In this document: positions 44,801 to 55,523 of the stretch, in pieces
Numbering within the stretch: the first letter of the stretch is position 1
Layout: every line of letters begins with the position of its first letter
Position numbers and translations under genes: made by a program
Source: Heterohyrax brucei
Lineage: Eukaryota; Chordata; Mammalia; Hyracoidea; Procaviidae
DNA: 64,000 nucleotides
Assembly: GCA_028571685.1 (NCBI GenBank)
Contig: CM053152.1
Coordinates: 23,134,001 to 23,198,000, forward strand
Direction: 5' to 3'
Notes under the pieces: model-generated
Database searches by the model: none
What the model was told of the DNA's origin: nothing
What the model saw: the letters and a program-made list of their open reading frames with translations, nothing else

Positions 44801-45307
44801 TGAAGAAAGGGAAGAGCTAGTACAGAAGCTAGGACATAAGAACCAAAACCTTCTACCCCACACTCTGCCTTGACTCTAGGAGTGAAACCCACCTGACTGC
44901 TTACTAACAGGGCTTTGCTATTCCATGTCTTCATTAGCATTTCTTTCCTCTTTGAGGCTGTCTTTATCAAGCAGATGCTCTGATTGTTCATTACAAGAAC
45001 TTTCCCAAAGACTCATCAACTCTTCTAGAGAAAGAGTCTGCAGTTTGTACTCTTAAAATTCTTTGAATTCTTTGCCTCAAAGTCAGGCCTTGCTATTTCA
45101 ACCAGTCCTGGACTGTTGTACGAGTATCATGATCCTTGCCCACTGCAAAGTCCCCTCATTGGAAGACCCACCTCAAACCAAATTTACAATTCTCAAAAAA
45201 TTCTGATCTTCTCTGCCCTCTGCTCCTACTAGACACTGCCAGAATTGCTAGACGTCTTCTCCCCTTCCCATGTAAGTAACAAATTGAGCATTCCCTGTCA
45301 GTTGGGG
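44801..45307. other. Intergenic, nothing recognised
   Basis: No repeat or coding signal recognised. Confidence 0.5.
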
Positions 45308-45350
45308 TGTGTGTGCCTGTCTGTCTGTCTGTCTGTCTCTCGCTGTGTGT
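45308..45350. repeat. (TGTC)n / TG simple repeat
   Basis: GTGTGTGTGCC then CTGTCTGTCTGTCTGTCTG. Confidence 0.9.
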
Positions 45351-45479
45351 GATATGTCTGGGGAACCAGCTTGTGACAGACTGGATGAAAAAACAAGCAC
45401 GGGGCTTTTTGTTTTTGTTTTATGGCTGTTGGCAGTGTTTTTAACTGGGAAAGACTCAACGGTATTCAAAACTGCTTGA

Positions 45480-45940
45480 GAAGGAAAGGTTAAATAACCA
45501 GAAGAAAGATCTTGTTGTGTTGATGGGAGGGCTAGAGGAGTTGGAATCAGAATTAGCTCAGGCAGAGGAATTGATGTGAAACTGGAGAGGAAGTACTCCT
45601 CATTATAAAAAGGAGGAAAGGAGAAGATGGATGCAAATGTCAGCAGGTTTCTATGGATGAGGCTGGGAATGTCAGAGAGTTCTCATCTGACAGCTTCTGT
45701 TTTCTCTATAAATAGGAGAGAGGTCTGTCTGATGGGCAGAGGGGGAGGGGGTTGCAAGAGAGAGGAGAATGTTTGGAAGAGTTGCTGTGGACAGTGGAGA
45801 CTGGGAAAGTGAATCAGCTTGAGAAATAGTATAATTGCCTAAAGTATGGAGAGACATTTGAGACAAGATAGATAAGATTGTCAACAGGAATTTAGTCAGA
45901 TGAAGGGAGTGACAGCACACATTAGAAGGCAGGTCAGCAC
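45480..45940 (+). repeat. Probable further piece of the old interspersed repeat
   Basis: GGGAGGGCTAGAGGAG, GAGAATGTTTGGAAGAGTTG and a purine-rich + strand resemble the old repeat of 36460-37193. Weak, by eye only. Confidence 0.3.
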
Positions 45941-45974
45941 AACTGGATTACACCATAAGCTAGAAGGTTTTCTA

Positions 45975-46778
45975 AATAAAACCAACATTTTTGAGGACAG
46001 AGTAGCAAGGATAGGGGCCTGGGGACCATGGTTTCGGGGGACAACTGATGTGACTAGTCTTTTTCTAAGAGATTGTTCTGCATCCCATATTGATGAGTGG
46101 TGCCTGGGGTCTTTGAAAGCCAGGATCCTGCTATCTAAGGAGCGTCAATTGGTCCCAACCCACCTCAAGCAGAAAGAAACTCAGAACATCAAAGACATGA
46201 GGAAAATCTGAGCCCAGGAGACAGAAGGGTCCATATGATTGGGAGACTGCATCAAATGAGACAAGAACTAGATCACGCCTGTCTGCCACTAAAGCCTGAC
46301 CCAAGAAGGAACACAATGTGGAGGCCCTGCTGTAGCCCAAGAAAAAGGGGAGTGCCGATTTATAACTCTATTAAACAGACCAGACTTGATGGTCCAACAA
46401 CCAGGAGGGTCCGCTGAGAATGTGGCCCCTGGACTTGCTGCTACCCCAGAGCTGAAACCAGTACTAAAGCCAACACTTCAGACAAAGAATGGACTGGACT
46501 ATGGGACCATGCAGGTGGTGTGTGTACTTTATGGTTTAATATATATATGGGGTTCTCCAAGTGGCTGGCTTGGCAAGTGACTTCTTTCTAGAGGGGAGAA
46601 GAAAGGGTGGAGAGAGGGGGACAAGTGTTGGTTGAGTAGATACTGGCAGTAAAGACTAGAAAGGAAGAGTGTGCTGTCACAGGGTGAGGAGGGCAGATAG
46701 AGGTGCACAGAGGTGGTGCTGGGGGGATTATATGCAAATTGACTTGGGTTGTAAACTTTCACTTAATCACAATTTAAA
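45975..46778 (+). mobile_element. L1 3' end, ~800 bp
   Basis: Same family as 29165-29984: GGACAGAGTAGCAAGGATAG, CCATGGTTTCGGGGGACAAC, GAGACAGAAGGGTCCATATG, ACCAGACTTGATGGTCCAAC and TGTAAACTTTCACTTAATCA with an A-rich tail. The left boundary and a TSD were not resolved. It abuts an RTE fragment at 46779. Confidence 0.85.
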
Positions 46779-47290
46779 AAAGAAATCAAAAGACCCATTG
46801 CAATGGGCAAATCTGTTGTAAATCTGTTTGAAGTGCTGAAAACCAAAGATGTCACCCTGAAGACTAAGGTACACCTGGCTTGTGTTTTTGATCACCTCAT
46901 ATGTGAAAGCTAGACCATGAATAAGGAAGACCCAACCCAAGAAGATCTGACGATTTTGAATTATGGTATTGGTAAGGAATATTGAATGTACTATGGACTG
47001 CCAAAAGAAGGAACAAATCTGTACTGGAAGAAGTACAGCCGAATGCTCCTTAGAAGCAAAGATGGCAAGACTACGTCTTACTCTGGAAAAGTTATCAGGA
47101 GGGACTAGTCCGTGGAGAAAGACATTATACTTGGTAAGGTAGAGAATCATCAAATAAGACGAAGACCTTCAACTAGATAGATTGACACAGTTGTCTGCAA
47201 AAATGGGCTCAAACATAGCAAAGACTGTGAGGATGGCATGGGACCAGACAGTGTTCCACTCTGTTGCTATAAGTTGGAACAACTAACAAA
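46779..47290 (+). repeat. RTE LINE 3' fragment
   Basis: The last ~510 bases of RTE: GAAATCAAAAGACCCATTGC, TGAAGACTAAGGTACACCTG, GTACTGGAAGAAGTACAGCC, AGATTGACACAGTTGTCTGC and GTTGCTATAAGTTGGAACAA. Frames are broken; an antisense open frame here (46767-47153) is a shadow. Confidence 0.88.
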
Positions 47291-47384
47291 AGCAACATAC
47301 ATAATATTTTTGTCATTTAACTCTTTCAACAAACTTATTTAATTTTTCATTTAATGTTTTCAACAAACCTATTCATGATTGAAG

Positions 47385-47565
47385 TCCATGGGAGGTACAA
47401 ACCTTTAACACACTCTGCACTGGAAGTTCAAGTCTACCTAGAGGAGCTTCAGAAGAAAGGCCTGTTGATCCACTGCCCCAAAAGCAGCTTCTAAACACTC
47501 TATGGAACATATTTCTACTTTGACACACCTGGGATCACCGTAAGTCAGAACAGCAACCAACAGGA
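47385..47565 (+). repeat. AfroSINE, second subfamily
   Basis: GTCTACCTAGAGGAGCTTCA, GAAGAAAGGCCTGTTGATCC, TTCTACTTTGACACACCTGG and CGTAAGTCAGAACAGCAACC. Confidence 0.82.
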
Positions 47566-48130
47566 AGGAGCTAAATTACTTTTTCCATTTTAAAAACAGG
47601 AGAAATGAGGCCCTCAGAGGGTTACTCACCTCCAGCCCAGACCATCTTCTCAGGCTGCTGCTGATCTTAAGAAAGGCAGCCACGTGTACACCTGATCAAG
47701 AGAGTTACAAAAGACCACAGAGAAAAAGCAGTGAGGTAATTCCTAATAATGAAGAATCCACTTGGCCACAGAGGAAAAACAAAATTCATGTCTTAGTAGA
47801 AGGCGGAATTTACTCCCGACTGCCCCACACCAGACACAGTTGTCTCTTTAACACACTCTGCACTAGAAGGTCTGCACTGGTGACCAAGTCTGCAGCAGTA
47901 GCCCTCCTCACTGCCACTTGATTTTCCACTCACCATTGCCCTTGCTCTTGCCTGCTGAGGCCCAGGTGCTGACCACAGCAGCACTGTGTGGGAAAGAAAA
48001 ATCCTCTCCCCTTCATTTCCACATGTGCACCCACACTTATGCCTTGAAGGGCTCAACTTGAAAACATCTGCCTTGAGTGGAGCAGCCCTCCCATCTCAAA
48101 CCTTACACAGACAGCTCCTTAGAGTGGGTG
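47566..48130. other. Intergenic, nothing recognised
   Basis: No clear repeat except a short MIR-like AAACAGGAGAAATGAGGCCC near 47,600. Confidence 0.5.
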
Positions 48131-48332
48131 TAAGGAGCCCAAATGGCACTGTGGTTAAGTGCTTTGCTGCGAAGCAGAAGGTTGATGGTTGGAATCCACC
48201 AGCCACTCCTTGGGAGAAAAGAACTGGTTATTGTCCACTGCCAAAATGACAGCCTAGGAAACCCTACAGGGCAGTTGTACTTTCTCCTACGGGGCCACTT
48301 GGAATCAGAATGATCAGCACACAACAACAGGG
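48131..48332 (+). repeat. AfroSINE, long variant
   Basis: GGAGCCCAAATGGCACTGTG, GGTTGATGGTTGGAATCCAC, GCCTAGGAAACCCTACAGGG and CTTGGAATCAGAATGATCAG. Confidence 0.87.
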
Positions 48333-48544
48333 TGTGTGTGAGTGTGTATTTATGAGTTAGTATATGTTTCTGTGTGTAGGGTACAGGGAGAGGCAGCAAA
48401 GCATGGGATCTTAGTTACTGCATCTACATCTTGCAAAGAGGAATTCAAGCAAATAGCTGTCCACAGACAGGCTCCATTAGGTTTATCTGACCCCTGCAAA
48501 TCTAGTTTGATTTCAATCTACCCTAAAGCCAGGACATGTGGGGC

Positions 48545-48680
48545 AGGGTAGAACTGTGTTCCTTAAGGGTTTTGGTGGCTGATTTTTCAGAAGCATATTG
48601 CCAGGCCTTTTCTCTACATGTCTCTTCATGGACTTGAACCTCCAGCCTTCTGGTTGGCAGAGCATCTAACAATTTGTAGC
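48545..48680 (-). repeat. AfroSINE fragment, second subfamily
   Basis: GGTGGCTGATTTTTCAGAAG, GCCAGGCCTTTTCTCTAC and GACTTGAACCTCCAGCCTTC. Confidence 0.8.
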
Positions 48681-49429
48681 ACGAGGGACAATAAGCTGAA
48701 CTAAGAATTAAAAAAAGGAAAATGGGAGTGGGAGTGTCCACACAGCTTGGTCAGGAGCTTGGTCAGGGGCTGATTTGGGAGGACTTGCCTGTACCGCAAG
48801 GCCAAGTCACAGAATCCAACTCATAGGGGCAAAAGAAGTGGGGTGGCACATCAAATAGAGTACAACACTCATATCCCTGGTGGACTGTTTCCCAGATGTT
48901 GAAAAACACAACTTTGGGTAAGAATAGTGGGCTGAGGAGAAAGCAGCCCTGTGAGAAAATGACAGGCCCAAAGGGGAAGGCCTGAGGCAGGAGAATGTCT
49001 GAGACTGGGGCCCCGGAGGCTGCGTGCTGTGGTTCTAACATTTCATAGTTCTCAGGCCTGCTATTAATAGCTGGGTTCCACATGTGTTCACTTGAAGTTG
49101 TTTGGAATATCAAACTTAATTGTTAGCAAGAGTGCTAAGTCAACCCCAATGCTAGCCAGTCTTTTCCTGCCTGAATGCTCCCATCCTGCCAGGTGGGTGA
49201 CTGTGGGACCCATCGAGTAAACAGAAGCTTCCTCCCCCTTCCATGGCAGCCAGAGAGGCAGCGCTGTCCCTCTCTAATTTTACGGAAACCAAAACAGTAC
49301 CATCCAGCTGGCCAGCTGCTGTTCCTTCTAGCTCAGGGCAGGCTATCTTTCAAAAGGTCCTTCTCCCTGCTTCTCTGACCTTTCCTTCCCTTCTGTATCT
49401 ATACTCTATTGTCGCACTAATCCTGCAGA
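48681..49429. other. Intergenic, nothing recognised
   Basis: No recognised repeat or coding signal. Confidence 0.5.
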
Positions 49430-49483
49430 TCCAAATCAAACCCATTGTCATTGAGTCAATTCCAATCCAGAGTGACTGGATTA
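49430..49483 (-). repeat. AfroSINE tail fragment
   Basis: Only the tail complement remains: AAATCAAACCCATTGTCATT, GAGTCAATTCCAATCC. Confidence 0.75.
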
Positions 49484-49536
49484 AATACTACTTAGCAACT
49501 TATTATTTCTCAAGAGTCTACGGGTCGGCCAGGAGC

Positions 49537-49590
49537 TGTGCTGATCTGAGTCATGCTCAGCTGATCTGAGTCACGCTCAGCTGATCTCAA
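49537..49590. repeat. Short tandem array, ~20-bp unit x ~2.7
   Basis: CTGATCTGAGTCATGCTCAG, then CTGATCTGAGTCACGCTCAG, then CTGATCTCA. Confidence 0.92.
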
Positions 49591-49949
49591 CAGGGCTCAC
49601 TCCATGTCTGCTAGCCAGTGGAGGGCTAGCTGGCCTTAGCTGGGATGAAGGTCTGCTCCACATGGCCTCACATCCTCCAGCAGGCTAGCTGGAGGCTTGT
49701 TCTCCTATCACGTCCACTGCTATCTACTGGCCAAAGCAAGTGTCAAGGCCAGCGCGATGAAAGGAGTGCGGAAATGGCTGTTCCTTACAGAGCTGCAAAC
49801 TCACATTGCAAAAGCCGTGGGCAAAGCGAAGACTGAAAAATTGGAATGACTTTTGCAGTCAAAAGTGGTAAGACATCTTCCATGGGCTAAGACCCTCAGG
49901 TAGAGCCAACCTCTGGCTGAGCGCAGAAAGCATCACTAATGGATAGGGG
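49591..49949. other. Intergenic; probable old repeat
   Basis: Phrases such as CTATCTACTGGCCAAAGCAA and ACTCACATTGCAAAAG recall an old mammalian repeat; not assigned. Confidence 0.35.
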
Positions 49950-50510
49950 AGGGTGTTGCAGACCACACCATGTGACATTGTCAGGGGTCATAACAACAAA
50001 ATGACTGTCTATACAACTTTTCTGCAGTGTTTCAACAGAAATTTATTACTTATGAAAAATCCCTGCTAGTAGTTATAAAAACAAAAACATTTCATAAGCC
50101 TAGCTTACAAGTATCAACATACCCACAAGGCTAAAAAGCTCTATGTTAATTTACTTTTTTGATCCTTCTAACTTGCTCTGATCAGAGCTGTTACTATCAA
50201 ATTACAATGAGATTCAAATCATTGCACATAGTACATGCCCACACTGTTGTTTGTATTGCTGCCAGTGTTTTTAAAGTTTCTGATTTTGTCAGACTTTCTG
50301 GTGTTTTAGCTACAATATTGTGATTTGTGATCCTATATCAATAACCTTTTTGAGAACAAAGTCATAATTAAAGGAAAAGAAGAAGTAATATACAGAAATG
50401 ACTTACAGGCAACATTAGTACCAAAACATTACTAATGATTCTGTATGGTCTGGTACAGGAGGAAGTCCACAAGAGGGATGGGGACACACCATGAGGAGTT
50501 ACCACACAGG
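49950..50510. repeat. Unrecognised dispersed repeat, copy 2
   Basis: Same-orientation relative of 35125-35690. Better matched blocks include TGATTTTGTCAGACTTTCTG, GTGTTTTAGCTACAATATTG and ATATACAGAAATGACTTACA. Confidence 0.7.
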
Positions 50511-50720
50511 GTGGCACCAACCCTAGTGACATCACTAAACTTACTATCTGCATAGGAAGGGGCCAGGATTGGAAACCAGGCAACTTGGAGGCTCCATGTA
50601 CTAAGAAAGTTATCAAGACCAAAAAGAAGGCAAAGGAATTAAGACAGGAGCCTAATGAATACAATGGGTACAATTCAGTAGTTTGTCTCAGCAAAATGCA
50701 GGGGTCTGGTTGTCAGTAAT

Positions 50721-51290
50721 GGAAACCCTGGTGGCATAGTAGTTAATTGCTATGGGTGCTAACCAAAAGGTCAGCAGTTCGATCCACTGAAATACTGTAA
50801 TTAATGGTCAAAGCCCTGAGAGTTCCCCTGGGAGTGTGGCCCCTAGACCTGCTGCTGCCCCTGATCATAGACCATTACTGAGGTCAGCTCTTCGGATAGG
50901 AATGGAATGGACCCGAGGATACAGAATGACCACATCACATGTGCACTTTATGGTTCTTTGCATCTACAGGATGTCATCCTACTGGCCTCTGACTAGAGGG
51001 AAGTGGAGAGGGTGGAGAGGAGGGAACAGAAGATTGTTAGGAGGATATGACATCTATGGAATGGAAAGGAGGAGTGTGCTCTCACCGGACAAGGAAAGCA
51101 GAGGGAGCAGCAGATAGGTAGGCACACAAATTGGAATTGTATTGTAAACTTTCACTCAATCACAATTAAAAAAAAAAAAGTCAGCTGTCTGAATCTTTCT
51201 TGGAAATGCTGCGGCAGTTCTACTCTGTCTATAGGGTTGCTATGAGTCAGAACTGACTCAACAGCAGTAGGTTTGGGTTGGGTTCGGGTT
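50721..51290 (+). repeat. AfroSINE split by an L1
   Basis: Left part 50721-50788 (GGAAACCCTGGTGGCATAGT, AACCAAAAGGTCAGCAGTTC) and right part 51181-51290 (TTCTTGGAAATGCTGCGGCA, TTGCTATGAGTCAGAACTGA, GGTTTGGGTTGGGTTC). Confidence 0.9.
50789..51180 (+). mobile_element. L1 3' end inside a SINE
   Basis: About 390 bases of L1 3' UTR: GAGTGTGGCCCCTAGACCTG, GGATGTCATCCTACTGGCCT, GTGTGCTCTCACCGGACAAG and TAAACTTTCACTCAATCACA with an A run. A diverged direct repeat around GTCAGC(A/T)GT flanks it (50770 and 51180). Confidence 0.88.
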
Positions 51291-51334
51291 GTCATAATAG
51301 GTGGAGGGTCAAACCAGGACTAGAAGAGGGATTC

Positions 51335-51697
51335 ATTAGAAAACAGTAGCACTAATAATGGCCATCATTTCTTGGGCATCTAACATGTTCTAGGCATTAT
51401 GCTAAATATTGTATGTTTCATCGTGTCCCATGAGGGTATTGTAGCTCCCATTTTGTTGTTGTTATTGCTGTAGAATATAGCTGTGCTCCATAGGATTTTT
51501 CTTGGTTGTAACCATTTGGAAACAGATTGTCAAGCCTTTCTTCCCAGGTTCCCCTGGGTGAGTTCAAACCACCAACCTTTTGGTTAATAGCCACACAGTT
51601 AACCATTTTTGCCACAGAGGGACTCCAAGTAATCCTCATTTTTATCATTAAAGGAAATTAAGACTCAGAGAATCCAAGACCACAGATCTAGTAAGTA
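51335..51697 (-). repeat. MIR split by a SINE
   Basis: Left TTCTTGGGCATCTAACATGT and TCTAGGCATTATGCTAAATA; right TTAAGACTCAGAGAATCCAA. The SINE at 51455-51630 is in between. Confidence 0.6.
51455..51630 (-). repeat. AfroSINE, second subfamily
   Basis: GCTGTGCTCCATAGGATTTT, GTCAAGCCTTTCTTCCCAGG, AACCACCAACCTTTTGGTTA, GCCACAGAGGGACTCC. Confidence 0.88.
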
Positions 51698-51699
51698 TA

Positions 51700-51862
51700 A
51701 CAAAAAAACCCAAACCCAGTGCCGCTGAGTTGATTCTGACTCACAGCAACCCTATAGAACAGAGTAGAACTGCCACATAGAGTTTAAAAGGAGTGCCTGG
51801 CAGATGTAAACAGCCAACCTTTTGCTTAGCAGATGTAGCACCTAACCACTATACCACACAGC
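51700..51862 (-). repeat. AfroSINE
   Basis: CCCAAACCCAGTGCCGCTGA, CAGCAACCCTATAGAACAGA, CCAACCTTTTGCTTAGCAGA and CTAACCACTATACCACA. Confidence 0.92.
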
Positions 51863-53449
51863 AAGTATAGAGCATTTTAAATGGCTTGTATCAACATTCA
51901 TTGCACACCTTCCATGTGCAGGATCTGGACTAGGCAAGACAACCATCACCATGGTGTAACAATTGTTTTCTCTTTACCTAGAACAACACAAGCAGGACAG
52001 CAAAAGGAGGACAATATGGAATACATGGTTAGTTGCCTCCAAGAACAATTACCTCTTTTGCCAGGAGACCAGAAATAGATGGTACCTAGCTACTTCCTGA
52101 TCAAAAGGAAGAAAATGCAGAACAGAATTTCAAATTCTCATGAACTTCAGACTTTCTGGAGCCCTGGTGGCTAGATGAAACCCTGAAACTGCTGCCCTAA
52201 AATAATGTTTAGACTTTAAATCAAAAATACCCCTGGAAGTTTTCTTAAAACCATAGTTTACCTCAACTAGTAAAGATTTGTCTGTCTTGAGCATTGTGGT
52301 CCTTCAAGATCTGTCTATATGGGATCAAAGTGACAATAATAAGTCAAAAAATTAGATAGAAACTTTAGGGGGCAGGAAGTTTATGTCAACGGGAGGAACA
52401 ACTTAGAAAAGGACATGAGGCTGGTTACACAACTTGAAGAATGTAACCAGTGTTACTGAACTGTACAAGTAGAAACTGGTGAATTAGTACATGTTTTGCT
52501 GTGTATGTTCTCAACCACCACAACAAAGTAAGTAAGTTTGGAAAAAAAGGCATAAAGGGCAGAAATGGGCACGTAGGGGTAAGGGCAAATAATAGAACAT
52601 GTCATTTCTCCACTGCGAAACGATTCTGTGTACGAACCCGCACAGCCAGGTCTGCCTTACTCTGAAGTGTTAATACATGGCTGTTTCACTGCACCATGTT
52701 AGCTTTTTAGAGTCTGTTTCAGTTAGAGTTACGTTTGGCTGCTAGTCACAGACATGTAGATAGCAATTGCTAAACAAAGGAAAACTCTTATTTTCCATCA
52801 CATAAGGAGAGCCTGAAGGTAGGCAGCCCTGGCTGTTATGGCACTCTGTCTTCCTTCCACTCCACTACCCTTAGACCACAGATGCCACTCTCAGGTTGAC
52901 CCAAAGTACAAGATGCATGCTAGAACTCCAGCGATCATGTCCTCAGCCCAGGACTTGAAGCAGGAGGAAGGCATAAGGGCAAAAAGGTCCTCTTTTACCT
53001 ATTACATTCTCTTAAGGAAGGGTCTTTGATGTCTCACCCATTAACTTCTGCTTACATCTTGTTGGCCAGAAGTCAGTCATATAATAACCACATCGCCTGC
53101 AAGGGAAGCTAGCGAGTGTAGTCTGCTGGTTTCCTGCATAGCCCTTCTGTGGAATGAGATTAATGTTACTGAGGTACTGGGTGATCAGTGAGTAGACTGA
53201 ACAGAGTCCTGGAGATGTGCCCAGGAGCAGGACTGGCCCTGTGATCAGCTGAGTTGGGAATTTGGTAGGCTGCAGTGGAGACCCAGCGTACCACGTGAAG
53301 ATTGCTTTCCCACATCTTCCATCCATCAGGCCTATTCCCTACACCCAGGAGACCACCAACAAGCCTACACCTGAAACTCAAGGTTATGGTGGGAACACAA
53401 AGGCCAACAGCTAACCCTAGTCCTCCCCACTCTTATGTCTTTCAGGCCC
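51863..53449. other. Intergenic with old repeat in the right half
   Basis: Nothing recognised to about 52,700, apart from a short SINE-head-like GGAGCCCTGGTGGCT at 52159. From about 52,730 to 53,140 the sequence (ACATAAGGAGAGCCTGAAGG, CCAGCGATCATGTCCTCAGC, TTGTTGGCCAGAAGTCAGTC) resembles an old mammal-wide repeat. Confidence 0.45.
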
Positions 53450-53461
53450 ACATCCCCATAT

Positions 53462-54330
53462 TCTTTTTTTTTTAATTGTGATTCATGAAAGTATACAATC
53501 TAAATAGATTTTGCATGCTCAGCTATCTACAGCTCCTTTGCTCTCCTTGCCCCATGACAGCACACTCCTCCTTTTCATTTTATACTTGTCATATCCTCTT
53601 AACAAGCTCCTGCCCCTTCCTCTCCACCTTCTTCTCTCCCATCTAGAAAGAGACAAGTAGGACAGCCTCCTATAAGTGCACAGAACCATAAAGCACACCC
53701 ATTATATGGTTACTGTGTCCCTGAGTCTACGCCATTTTTATCCAAAGAGTCAGTAGTGTTTTCTAGACAGGGGCAGCAGCACCGTAGGGGCCATGCTCCT
53801 AGGGAATCCCTTGGGCCACTGTGGTCTTTTAGTAGAGTTCTTGAGCTGCACCCCCCTTTCTCTCGTGTTGCCATAAGGACTCAACATTGTGTGCCCCATC
53901 ACGGCTGTCTTTGGTGGTGGCCTGGCGTCATCTGGTTCTTCTGGTCACATGATGGTACAGTCTCCCGTTTACATGGATCTTTCTGTCTCCTGGGCTCTTT
54001 TTTCCTCATGTCTTTGGTGTCCTCAGCAATCACCTGTTCTGGCTGAGTTGGGACCATGTTGTATACCTCAGATGGCAGCTTGCTAGCTTTTAAGACCTCA
54101 AACACCACTCGCCAATATGAGGTACAGAAGACTCTCTTAGGAATAGGATAGTTATGCCAACTGGCCGCGATGTCCCTCAGGAACATGGTACGCAGACCCT
54201 ACCCCTGCTACTCTATCCTTACAGTACTGGGTTAAGATTAGAAGAGTTTTCAGTTTATGGTGAAGTCCAGTTAAGGGGATCTACTTTCTATTGTGTGCTC
54301 TCCCTGCTTTAACCTAACCAAATTGCTATC
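53462..54330 (-). other. L1 3' UTR
   Basis: Reads on - as TGGCGAGTGGTGTTTGAGGT, AAGAACCAGATGACGCCAGG and GAGTGTGCTGTCATGGGGCA to the A-rich end. This identifies the isolated fragments at 29165, 36252, 37501, 42827, 45975 and 50789 as L1 3' ends. Confidence 0.88.
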
Positions 54331-54930
54331 AACTATCTAATCTATGAACAACCTTCTTCCTCCCTTCCCCTCTTGTAGCCATCAAAGAGTCCTTTCTTCT
54401 GTCATAAGTCTATTTTTAAGTACTTATAGCAAGGATCTCATACCATATTTGTCCTTTTCCCACTGACTGACTCCACTCGCATAATGTCTTCCAATTGAAA
54501 CTAGGTTATGAGATGCTTCCTAAAATCATCATTGTTCACTTATTTACCTTTTTATTGTTAAGATTTTGCATTACCTTGCAGATTATGGAGATCAGATGTT
54601 GGTCTGTCATGTAGTTGCTAAAAAATTTTCCCCTTCTGTAGGTAGTCTTTCAACTTTCTTTTTCTCCATTTTTATTAATTACAGTAAAAGAATAAAATTT
54701 CTAACACCTATCAATTACCTCATCTACGATAAACCCTCACCCCCCACCACTGTAGCCAACACAGTCATTTTCTTCTGCAGATAATTGTATTTTTAAGTCC
54801 TTATAACAGGAGTCTCATAAAATATTTGTCCTTTTGACACTGAATGATTTCACTCAGCATGATCTCTTCCAAATGAGACCATGTTATGAGATGTTTTCTA
54901 AAATCGTCATTGTTTTTTATCATAGCATGT
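54330..54930 (-). repeat. Partly duplicated L1 ORF2-end/3' UTR segment
   Basis: Two imperfect copies. Copy 1 (about 54330-54540) and copy 2 (about 54700-54920) share CTATCAA(C/T)TA(T/C)CT(A/C)ATCTA, TTTTTAAGT(A/C)CTTATA, ATATTTGTCCTTTT, and GTTATGAGATG followed by CTAAAATC(A/G)TCATTGTT. After copy 1 comes a block like 55430-55560, with about 510 bases missing in between. Confidence 0.75.
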
Positions 54931-55492
54931 TCCATTGAGTACATGTACCATAGTTTGTTTATCCTTTCATCTGTTGATGGACATCTGGGTTGATTCCATC
55001 TTTTAGCTATTGTGGACTGTGCTGCAACAAACATTCATGTACATGTGTCTGTTCATGTGACAACCTTTGCTTCTGAAGGATAAATTCCAAGCAGTGGAAT
55101 TACAGGATCAAATGGAATATCTATTTCCAGCTTTTTAAGGAAGTGCCAAATTGCCTTCCAAAGAGATTGTACCATTTTGCAATCCCACCAGCAGTGCAGG
55201 AGAGTTCCAAATTTCTCCACAGCCTCTCCAGCATTTGTTGTTTCATGTTTGTTGGATCATGGTCAATCTTGTTGGGGTGAGATGGTATCTCATCATAGTT
55301 TTGAATTGAATTTCTTTAATAGCTTATAATCCTGAGCATTTCCTCATGTGTGCTTTGGCTGCCTGGATATCCTCTTTAGAGAAGTGTCTGTCCATCTCCC
55401 TTGCCCATTGCTTAATTGGATTATTTATCCTTTTCTTGTCAGTATTTTGTAGTATCTTAGATTGTGGAGATTAGATATCAGTCTGACATGTA

Positions 55493-55523
55493 GCTGAACC
55501 AGTTTTACATCCCTGGTATGAAA
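55493..55523. repeat. 28-bp L1 segment duplicated into another part of ORF2
   Basis: TGAACCAGTTTTACATCCCT at 55496 repeats, with two or three changes, TGAACCAGTCTTACATCCCT at 56889. Only the second place is normal for L1. Confidence 0.75.

Noticed and set aside
46767-47153. 128-codon - strand open frame
   Set aside because: Antisense of the RTE 3' fragment.
52159-52200. SINE head (GGAGCCCTGGTGGCT)
   Set aside because: Only 15 bases match before the sequence diverges; too short to call as an element.
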